DNA of 19,543 nucleotides from an uncultured Neisseria sp. Its GTDB lineage: Bacteria; Pseudomonadota; Gammaproteobacteria; Burkholderiales; Neisseriaceae. The stretch lies in assembly GCA_947097615.1 (NCBI GenBank), contig CAMURX010000006.1:1-19543 (forward strand), given 5' to 3'. The position numbers and the translations under genes are program-made. This document shows positions 13,641 through 19,543 of the stretch, piece after piece (within the stretch, counting starts at the first letter, position 1; each line of letters opens with the position of its first letter). The notes under the pieces were generated by a model that was given only the letters and a program-made list of their open reading frames with translations, had not been told where the DNA came from and did not search any database.

Positions 13641-16049
13641 ATGATTAAAAAAATTTTCACCACCCTTATCGGTCTGTTCATCGGGCTGGCTCTGTTTGCT
13701 GTCGGTCTGCTGGCCATCGCCGTTTTGACAACCTATCCCAAACTTCCTTCATTAGATGCCGTGCAAAACTACCAGCCGAGAATGCCTTTGATGATTTACT
13801 CTTCAGACGGCAAGCTGATCGGCTCTTATGGTGAGGAACGGCGCGCCTTTACCGAAATCAAAGACTTCCCCCAAGTGTTGAAAAACGCGGTTATTGCCGC
13901 GGAAGACAAACGCTTCTACGACCACTGGGGCGTAGACGTTATCGGCGTCGGCCGCGCCATCATTGGCAACCTCACTTCCGGCGGCGTACAGTCCGGCGCC
14001 AGCACGATTACCCAGCAGGTAGCGCGCAACTTCTACCTCACCAACGAAAGAACGCTGACAAGGAAATTCAACGAAGCCCTGCTGGCCTACAAAATCGAAC
14101 AATCCTTAACCAAAGACCAGATTTTGGAACTGTACTTCAACCAAATCTATCTCGGGCAGCGTGCCTACGGTTTTGCAGCCGCTTCGCAAGTCTATTTCAA
14201 CAAACCGGTTCAGGAGCTGACTTTGGCGGAAGCCTCCATGCTGGCCGGCCTGCCCAAATTCCCCTCGGCTGCCAATCCCTTGGTCAACCCCAAACGTGCC
14301 AAACAGCGTCAGGAATACATCCTGAACAACATGGTCGAACTGGGCATGATCACACCCGAGCAAAAAAACGCCGCGTTCAACGAAGAACTCCATTACGAGC
14401 GCCATGTCCAAGACATCGACCAAACATCCTTATATGTTGCCGAAATGGCGCGCCAGGAGCTTTATGAAAAATACGGTGAAGACGCCTACACGCAGGGTTT
14501 CAAGGTTTACACCACCGTCGACACCGACAGCCAGCGCGTCGCCACCAACGCCCTACGCAAAACCCTGCGCGGATTCGACCGCGGCAGCGCCTACCGCGGT
14601 GCGGAAGGCTATTTGGAATTAAGCAAAGATACCGACGAAGACACCGAAGAAATCGTCGGCAAATACCTGTCCACCATGCATGCGGTAGACGGATTGGAAC
14701 CGGCCGTCGTCATCACCGCATCAAAAAGCAAAGGCATCACCGCCCAAATCACCACCGGCGAACGCATCCAGCTGACACCCGCGCAAATGGGCGGAGCGCG
14801 TAATGCCGTTCTCAACGCCAAACTTGAAGAAGCGCAAATCCGCCCGGGAGCGGTCATCCGCGTACAAAAAGTCAAAGGCAGCGGCTGGCGCATCGCCCAA
14901 GAACCGGCGCTGCAAGGCGCACTCGTCGCACTAGACGCCCGCACCGGCGCCGTGCGCGCACTGGTCGGCGGCTACAACTTCCACAGCAAAAACTTCAACC
15001 GCGCCACCCAGGCCATGCGCCAACCCGGCTCATCGTTCAAACCCTTCGTCTATTCCGCGGGGCTGTCCAAAGGCATGACCGCCGCCACCCTAATTAACGA
15101 CGAACCCATCTCCATCCCCGGCGCGGGACGCGGCGGACGCCCGTGGACACCGAAAAATTCAGACGGCCGCTACGACGGCCCCATCACCCTGCGCCACGCG
15201 CTGACCCGCTCGAAAAACATGGTCTCCATCCGCATCCTGATGGCTACCGGCGTCAACTACACCCAGCAGTACATCCAAAAATTCGGCTTCAAACCCAACA
15301 ACCACCCGGCCAACCTCTCCATGGCACTGGGCGCAGGATCGAGCACACCTCTGCAAATGGCCGAAGGCTACGCCGTATTTGCCAACGGCGGCTACAAAGT
15401 GTCCGCCTACGTCATCGACAAAATCTACGACTCGCAAGATCATCTGAAAGCGCAGATGCAGCCCCTCGTCGCCGGAGAAAACGCACCGCAGGTCATCGAC
15501 CCGCGCAACGCCTACATCATGTACAAAATGATGCAGGACGTCGTCAAATACGGTACGGCACGCGGCGCACTCGCCCTCGGCCGCTCCGACATCGCCGGCA
15601 AAACCGGCACCACCAACGACAACAAAGACGCCTGGTTCGTCGGCTTCAACCCCGACATCGTCACCGCCGTCTACATCGGTTTCGACAAACCGCGCAGCAT
15701 GGGACGCGCGGGCTATGGCGGCACCATCGCCCTGCCCGTCTGGGTCGAATACATGCGCCACGCCCTCAAAGGCAAACCGAGCACAGGCATGAAAGTACCT
15801 GGCGGCATGGTTCTGCGCGGCGGCGAATACTTCTATAAAGAGCGCCAAACCACCGACCCCTCGCTGCGCATCGACAACAGCAGCAGCCGCTCCGACTCCG
15901 ACGGCACCATCGGCAAACCCGCCGACACCGACAGCGGCGCGGCAGCCGAGCGCGAACTCAGGCCGACCAACGTCAACCAAGACGAACAGGAAATCAAGCC
16001 GAGCAACCGCCGCCCCGTCAACAACACCGACTTGGACGACCTCTTCTAA
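13641..16049 (+). CDS. ponA: Penicillin-binding protein 1A, bifunctional peptidoglycan synthase
   Basis: 802 residues. PBP1A polymerises glycan strands from lipid II and cross-links the peptides, anchored by one membrane helix (about 8-30). The glycosyltransferase domain has E88-D-K-R-F-Y-D-H-W-G (catalytic E88), GASTITQQVARNFYL and the ELYFNQIYLGQRAYG block. The transpeptidase domain has S464-S-F-K467 (nucleophile S464), S524-K-N526 and K654-T-G656. The C-terminal ~70 residues are a charged, Ser/Asp-rich tail ending DLDDLF, as in other neisserial PBP1A. The protein starts MIKKIFTTL, matching the family, but the ATG has only GGGG 16 bases upstream and no normal ribosome site. Two shortened uptake-sequence cores lie inside (13802-13811 and 15158-15168). 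ponA beside pilM is the usual neisserial order. Confidence 0.97.
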   Translation: MIKKIFTTLIGLFIGLALFAVGLLAIAVLTTYPKLPSLDAVQNYQPRMPLMIYSSDGKLIGSYGEERRAFTEIKDFPQVLKNAVIAAEDKRFYDHWGVDVIGVGRAIIGNLTSGGVQSGASTITQQVARNFYLTNERTLTRKFNEALLAYKIEQSLTKDQILELYFNQIYLGQRAYGFAAASQVYFNKPVQELTLAEASMLAGLPKFPSAANPLVNPKRAKQRQEYILNNMVELGMITPEQKNAAFNEELHYERHVQDIDQTSLYVAEMARQELYEKYGEDAYTQGFKVYTTVDTDSQRVATNALRKTLRGFDRGSAYRGAEGYLELSKDTDEDTEEIVGKYLSTMHAVDGLEPAVVITASKSKGITAQITTGERIQLTPAQMGGARNAVLNAKLEEAQIRPGAVIRVQKVKGSGWRIAQEPALQGALVALDARTGAVRALVGGYNFHSKNFNRATQAMRQPGSSFKPFVYSAGLSKGMTAATLINDEPISIPGAGRGGRPWTPKNSDGRYDGPITLRHALTRSKNMVSIRILMATGVNYTQQYIQKFGFKPNNHPANLSMALGAGSSTPLQMAEGYAVFANGGYKVSAYVIDKIYDSQDHLKAQMQPLVAGENAPQVIDPRNAYIMYKMMQDVVKYGTARGALALGRSDIAGKTGTTNDNKDAWFVGFNPDIVTAVYIGFDKPRSMGRAGYGGTIALPVWVEYMRHALKGKPSTGMKVPGGMVLRGGEYFYKERQTTDPSLRIDNSSSRSDSDGTIGKPADTDSGAAAERELRPTNVNQDEQEIKPSNRRPVNNTDLDDLF

Positions 16050-16071
16050 AACAGCCGCCAATCCAACGGCA

Positions 16072-16106
16072 AAACGGCAGCCCGCAAAGCTGCCGTTTCC
16101 TGTTTT
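16072..16106 (+). terminator. ponA terminator (non-DUS)
   Basis: AAACGGCAGC (16072-16081), 7-base loop, GCTGCCGTTT (16089-16098), then CCTGTTTT. Ten perfect base pairs starting 22 bases after the ponA stop. Confidence 0.75.
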
Positions 16107-16155
16107 CAGACGGCCGCACCCCACAGACCGTCTGAAAACACAAAGGCCGTCTGAA
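16102..16155. repeat. Cluster of three DUS or DUS-like copies between ponA and rpoH
   Basis: TTCAGACGGCCG (16105-16116, inverted, 11 of 12), AGACCGTCTGAA (16125-16136, 11 of 12) and the exact AGGCCGTCTGAA (16144-16155). The first two can pair over 12 perfect bases (16102-16113 with 16128-16139) around a 14-base loop, a possible second terminator for ponA. Confidence 0.75.
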
Positions 16156-16210
16156 ACACCGCCCCCGAACCGCCTGATAAAAGAAATAAAAAGCGTCTTA
16201 ACCGCCGCCA

Positions 16211-16245
16211 TGCGTTTTTTAGCATAAAAATAGCGTAAACTACGC
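16211..16245 (+). promoter_or_regulatory. Probable rpoH promoter region
   Basis: An AT-rich patch (GTTTTTTAGCATAAAAATAG) upstream of rpoH. The best -10-like hexamer is TAAACT (16236-16241), set in a small perfect dyad GCGTA-AAC-TACGC (16233-16245); the -35 is unclear. It would leave a leader of about 50 bases before the ATG at 16300. Assigned mainly from position and composition. Confidence 0.35.
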
Positions 16246-16299
16246 GCCTTTCGGGACAGCCGTCCCAGCAGAAACACCATCCGATTTGAGGAAACACCA

Positions 16300-17163
16300 A
16301 TGGCCACAGGTCAAACCATCACCCTCCCCGTCCCCAGCGGACACGGCAGCCTGGAACAATACATCCACACCGTCAACAGCATCCCCATGCTCACCCCCGA
16401 AGAAGAACACAACCTCGCCGAACGCAAAATAAGCGGCGACGTCGAAGCCGCCAAACAACTCATCCTGTCCCACCTGCGCGTCGTCGTCTCCATCGCCCGC
16501 GGCTACGACGGCTACGGCCTCAACCAGGCCGACCTCATCCAAGAAGGCAACATCGGCCTGATGAAAGCCGTCAAACGCTACGAACCCGACCGCGGCGCCC
16601 GCCTCTTCTCCTTTGCCGTCCACTGGATCAAAGCCGAAATCCACGAATTTATCTTAAGAAACTGGCGGCTCGTGCGCGTCGCCACCACCAAACCCCAGCG
16701 CAAACTCTTCTTCAACCTGCGCTCCATGCGCAAATCCCTGTCCGCCCTGTCGCCGAAAGAAGCCCAGGCCATCGCCGACGACCTCGGCGTCAAACTGTCC
16801 GAAGTCATGGAAATGGAACAGCGCATGACCGGCAAAGACGTCGCCCTCCTCGCCGACAACAGCGACGACGAAGACAGCTTCGCCCCCATCGACTGGCTGG
16901 CCGACCACGAAACCGAGCCCACCCGCCAAATCGAACAAAAAGCCCACTACGCCCTGCAAACCGAAGGCCTGCAAAACGCCCTCGCCAAACTCGACGACCG
17001 CAGCAGACGCATCGTCGAAACCCGCTGGCTGCAAGACGACGGCGGCCTCACCCTCCACCAGCTTGCCGCCGAATACGGCGTCTCCGCCGAGCGCATCCGC
17101 CAAATCGAAGCCAAAGCCATGCAGAAACTGCGCGGCTTTCTCGCCGAAGAAGCCGAACAATAA
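16300..17163 (+). CDS. rpoH: RNA polymerase heat-shock sigma factor RpoH (sigma-32)
   Basis: 287 residues, ATG at 16300 with GAGGA seven bases upstream. It directs RNA polymerase to heat-shock promoters. Region 1.2/2.1 begins near 28 ([14 protein letters not shown]), region 2 holds [19 protein letters not shown] and [12 protein letters not shown], and the RpoH box Q133-R-K-L-F-F-N-L-R141 separates it from RpoS or RpoD. Region 4.2 has the helix-turn-helix [25 protein letters not shown] near the C-terminus. The gene stands alone between ponA and dapA, each side bounded by hairpins. Folding of its mRNA as a thermosensor cannot be judged by eye. Confidence 0.97.
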   Translation: MATGQTITLPVPSGHGSLEQYIHTVNSIPMLTPEEEHNLAERKISGDVEAAKQLILSHLRVVVSIARGYDGYGLNQADLIQEGNIGLMKAVKRYEPDRGARLFSFAVHWIKAEIHEFILRNWRLVRVATTKPQRKLFFNLRSMRKSLSALSPKEAQAIADDLGVKLSEVMEMEQRMTGKDVALLADNSDDEDSFAPIDWLADHETEPTRQIEQKAHYALQTEGLQNALAKLDDRSRRIVETRWLQDDGGLTLHQLAAEYGVSAERIRQIEAKAMQKLRGFLAEEAEQ

Positions 17164-17171
17164 TCCGCCAA

Positions 17172-17226
17172 AGGCCGTCTGAAACCACAAAACCCCGTCC
17201 CAACATCCCTCTTTCTCAGACTGCCT
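17172..17226. repeat. DUS and degenerate inverted DUS after rpoH
   Basis: Exact AGGCCGTCTGAA at 17172-17183, eight bases after the rpoH stop, faces CTCAGACTGCCT at 17215-17226 (10 of 12 to the inverted DUS). Separation is 31 bases and pairing has true mismatches, so it is at best a weak hairpin. Confidence 0.65.
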
Positions 17227-17246
17227 CAAACCGGCAAACACACAAC

Positions 17247-17293
17247 AAAAGGCCGTCTGAAAAACAAGCGCCACCCGTTTCAGACGGCCTTTT
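17247..17293 (+). terminator. DUS-pair terminator between rpoH and dapA
   Basis: Inverted exact DUS copies (17250-17261 and 17279-17290) in a perfect 16-bp stem (17247-17262 with 17278-17293) with a 15-base loop and a TTTT end. It probably ends rpoH transcription 85 bases after the stop codon and insulates dapA. Confidence 0.8.
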
Positions 17294-17321
17294 GCACAGC
17301 GCGCCGTACTTACGCTACAAT
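17292..17321 (+). promoter_or_regulatory. Sigma-70 promoter of dapA-bamC
   Basis: TTGCAC (17292-17297), 18 bases, TACAAT (17316-17321): close to consensus at both boxes. The -35 overlaps the final T residues of the preceding DUS terminator. Expected start is near 17328, about 33 bases before the dapA ATG. Confidence 0.75.
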
Positions 17322-17360
17322 CCGCGCGTTTTTTTCCAACCACCTACAAAGGCTTTCACT

Positions 17361-18236
17361 ATGCTGACAGGCAGCTTGGTCGCACTGGTCACCCCCATGC
17401 GCGAAGACGGCAGCGTCGATCTCCCCCAACTCGAAAAACTGATCGACTGGCACATCGCCAACGGCACCGACGCCCTCGTCATCGCCGGCACCACCGGCGA
17501 ATCCGCCACCCTATCCATCCCCGAACAAACCCTCGTCATCGAAACAGCCGTCAAACACGCCGCCAAACGCATCCCCATCGTCGCCGGCACAGGCGCCAAC
17601 AACACCATCGAAGCCGTCGAACTCTCCCAAGCCGCCAAAAAAGCAGGCGCCGACGCCACACTCTCCGTCGTCCCCTACTACAACAAACCCTCGCAGGAAG
17701 GCATCTACCGCCACTTCAAAACCATCGCCGAAACCGTAGACATCCCCATGATCATCTACAACGTACCCGGCCGCACCGTCGTCAACATGAACAACGACAC
17801 CATCCTGCGCCTGGCACAAATCCCCAACATCACCGGCGTCAAAGAAGCCAGCGGCGCCCTTGCCCGCGAAATCGACCTCATCAACCGCGCCCCCGAAGGC
17901 TTCGCCGTCTACTCCGGCGACGACCCCACTGCCCTGCCCTTCCTGCTCTGCGGCGGCCACGGCGTCATCACCGTCGCCGCCAACGTCGCCCCCAAACTCT
18001 TCGCCGACATGTGCCGCGCCGCCCTCACCGGCAACATCGCAGAAGCACGCCGCCTGAACGAACAACTCATCCCCGTTTACGACGTCATGTTCTGCGAACC
18101 CAGCCCCGCCGCACCCAAATGGGCAGCCGCGCAACTGGGCGTCTGCACCGAACACGTCCGCCTGCCCATCATCCCCCTCACACCCGACGGCCAAAACAAA
18201 GTGCGCACCGCACTGCAAACCGCCGGACTGATTTGA
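17361..18236 (+). CDS. dapA: 4-hydroxy-tetrahydrodipicolinate synthase DapA
   Basis: 291 residues. DapA condenses pyruvate with aspartate semialdehyde, the first committed step to diaminopimelate and lysine. The ATG at 17361 ([13 protein letters not shown]) follows AAAGG at 17348-17352; the frame is open upstream only through the promoter. The (beta/alpha)8 barrel has every key residue in the E. coli numbering: T44-T45 in AGTTGES, Y107, Y133, R138 in YNVPGR, and the Schiff-base lysine K161 in GVKEAS. bamC begins 22 bases after its stop, the same dapA-bamC order as in E. coli, and the promoter upstream probably serves both. Confidence 0.97.
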   Translation: MLTGSLVALVTPMREDGSVDLPQLEKLIDWHIANGTDALVIAGTTGESATLSIPEQTLVIETAVKHAAKRIPIVAGTGANNTIEAVELSQAAKKAGADATLSVVPYYNKPSQEGIYRHFKTIAETVDIPMIIYNVPGRTVVNMNNDTILRLAQIPNITGVKEASGALAREIDLINRAPEGFAVYSGDDPTALPFLLCGGHGVITVAANVAPKLFADMCRAALTGNIAEARRLNEQLIPVYDVMFCEPSPAAPKWAAAQLGVCTEHVRLPIIPLTPDGQNKVRTALQTAGLI

Positions 18237-18258
18237 TTTCATCCCACACGGAGTCTGT

Positions 18259-19380
18259 ATGAATCCCATCAAACCCGCCGCACTCGCTATCGCCCTCATC
18301 GGCCTCTCGGCCTGCTCGGGCAGCAAAAAAGAACAACCCAAACTCGACTACCAGTCGGAAAACCGCAAAATCGTCAACCTCGAAGTCCCACCCGACCTGA
18401 ACAACCCCAACCAGGGCAATCTCTACCAACTGCCCGCCGGAGTTGGCGCAGTACGCGCCAGCGACTTCAACCGCAACAACGCCGCCAAACAAAACGCCGC
18501 CGGACAAACCGTCCTCAGCAACGTCAAAGGCGTCAAAATGGAACGCGACGGCAGCCAGCGCTGGCTCACCGTCTCCGGCAAACAGCCCGCCGAACTCTGG
18601 CCGCTGCTCAAAGCCTTTTGGCAGGAAAGCGGCTTTACCATCGCCTCCGAAGAACCCTCCATCGGCCAAATGGAAACCGACTGGGCGGAAAACCGCGCCA
18701 AACTCGCCGGCGGCGGCCTGCGCAGCATCCTCGAAAAAATCGGCCTCGGCGGCATCTACTCCACCAGCGAACGCGACAAATTCATCATCCGCGTCGAAAA
18801 AGGCCGCAACGGCGCCACCGACATCTTCTTTGCCCACAAAGGCATGAGCGAAACCTATGCCGACCGCAAAAAAGAAACCACCATGTGGCAGCCCCGCGCC
18901 AACGACCCCAACCTCGAAGCTGCCTTCCTCGCCCGCTTCATGCAATACCTCGGCGCCGACGAGCAGCAAATCCAAAACCAGCTCCAACAAACCGCCGACA
19001 GCGGCAGCGCGGCCGGTCTTGCCAAACTCGAAAACGGCAGCCTCCTCCTGTCGGGCGACTATCAGCGCAACTGGCGCCGCACCGCCCTCGCCCTCGACCG
19101 CATCGGCCTGACCGTTATCGGCCAAAACACCGAAAAACACGCCTTCCTCGTGCAGCCCGCACAAAACGAAAGCACCTCGGTCAGCACGAAAAAACCCGGC
19201 CTCATCGGTCGCCTGTTCGGCAAAAAAGCCCCCGAAGCCCAACAGCTTCCCGAACTGATCGTCTTCGTCGAACCCACGGCCAACGGCGCGCGCCTGCAAA
19301 TCCTCAACAAAGACGGCAGCCGCTACACAGGATCGGAAGCCTCCACCTGGCTCGCCCGCCTGCACACCGAACTGCGCTGA
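18259..19380 (+). CDS. bamC: Outer-membrane assembly lipoprotein BamC
   Basis: 373 residues, ATG at 18259 after ACGGAG (18248-18253). BamC is an accessory lipoprotein of the BAM complex, which inserts beta-barrel proteins into the outer membrane. The lipoprotein signal ends with L16-S-A-C19. An unstructured N-terminal segment follows with the BamC-type LEVPPDL motif (about 47-53), which in E. coli contacts BamD. Two helix-grip domains come next, near 88-205 (WLTVSGKQPAELWPLLKAFW, IGQMETDW) and near 258-373 (LLLSGDYQRNWRRTALALDRIGLTV). The linker and end are rich in Lys, Gln and Ala. The length is a little above that of E. coli. Probably co-transcribed with dapA. Confidence 0.92.
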   Translation: MNPIKPAALAIALIGLSACSGSKKEQPKLDYQSENRKIVNLEVPPDLNNPNQGNLYQLPAGVGAVRASDFNRNNAAKQNAAGQTVLSNVKGVKMERDGSQRWLTVSGKQPAELWPLLKAFWQESGFTIASEEPSIGQMETDWAENRAKLAGGGLRSILEKIGLGGIYSTSERDKFIIRVEKGRNGATDIFFAHKGMSETYADRKKETTMWQPRANDPNLEAAFLARFMQYLGADEQQIQNQLQQTADSGSAAGLAKLENGSLLLSGDYQRNWRRTALALDRIGLTVIGQNTEKHAFLVQPAQNESTSVSTKKPGLIGRLFGKKAPEAQQLPELIVFVEPTANGARLQILNKDGSRYTGSEASTWLARLHTELR

Positions 19381-19392
19381 CTGCGTATCCGT

Positions 19393-19441
19393 AAAAGGCC
19401 GTCTGAAAACCCCGGAAAGGGCTTTTCAGACGGCCTTTTTT
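19393..19441 (+). terminator. DUS-pair terminator of dapA-bamC
   Basis: Inverted exact DUS copies (19396-19407 and 19425-19436) in a perfect 17-bp stem (19393-19409 with 19423-19439) followed by further T residues, 12 bases after the bamC stop. The best-formed DUS terminator in the window. Confidence 0.9.
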
Positions 19442-19469
19442 ATCTGCAAACCTTTGCCAAACCCCTCCG

Positions 19470-19481
19470 AGGTCGTCTGAA
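19470..19481 (+). repeat. Variant uptake sequence (AG-mucDUS form)
   Basis: AGGTCGTCTGAA, one base from AG-DUS and identical to the dialect described for the N. mucosa group. No gene could be recognised in the remaining bases 19442-19543. Confidence 0.8.
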
Positions 19482-19543
19482 AACGCGCGGCGGCAAGGTT
19501 CGTCCTGCCAATGTTCCGTTGTTCCGCTTGCTTTGTTCGGGGG

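Noticed and set aside
15159..16307. Minus-strand open frame opposite the ponA 3' end
   Set aside because: Crosses the ponA terminator and the DUS cluster, and its translation is Gly/Val/Asp-rich shadow sequence.
18178..19365. Minus-strand open frame opposite bamC (395 codons)
   Set aside because: Shadow of bamC, with a Gly/Val/Phe/Ala-rich translation and no ribosome site.

Overview
The window is chromosomal DNA from a member of the Neisseriaceae, very probably the genus Neisseria. The 12-base DNA uptake sequence AGGCCGTCTGAA (the AG-DUS dialect) occurs as an exact match about 20 times on the two strands. Gene content also fits: PilMNOPQ next to PonA, a DUF4198 periplasmic protein, and single-gene loci for rppH and rpoH. 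I cannot name the species. Most of the window is GC-rich (two 60-base lines counted by hand gave 58%).

Layout. 1-513: 3' part of a RsuA/RluB-type pseudouridine synthase, cut by the window edge. 574-1074: small secreted protein of unknown function, followed by a strong hairpin. 1245-2078: DUF4198 periplasmic protein with a natural six-histidine C-terminus and a Zur-like palindrome upstream. 2247-2759 (minus): rppH. 3028-4176: PotF-like polyamine-binding lipoprotein. 4250-4972: YciK-like SDR protein lacking the usual catalytic tyrosine. 5171-7048 (minus): KefB/KefC-type antiporter. 7115-8317 (minus): trpB. 8439-13491 (minus): the type IV pilus operon pilM-pilN-pilO-pilP-pilQ. 13641-16049: ponA, divergent from pilM. 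16300-17163: rpoH. 17361-18236 and 18259-19380: dapA-bamC, probably one transcript. The right edge holds only uptake sequences and a terminator.

How the parts relate. Most genes are ordinary housekeeping genes. PilM-Q form the alignment subcomplex and outer-membrane secretin of the type IV pilus, which in Neisseria also takes up DNA carrying the uptake sequences scattered here. Many uptake sequences sit as inverted pairs just after genes, where they form intrinsic-terminator-like hairpins. The pil operon is much more AT-rich than its flanks and contains no uptake sequence.

I found no mobile element, CRISPR array, tRNA, rRNA or phage gene, and no clear novel multi-gene system. The points most worth following up are the Zur-like site with the His-tailed periplasmic protein, the AT-rich DUS-free pil block, and the SDR with a substituted active site. 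No gene-free stretch exceeds 300 bases.
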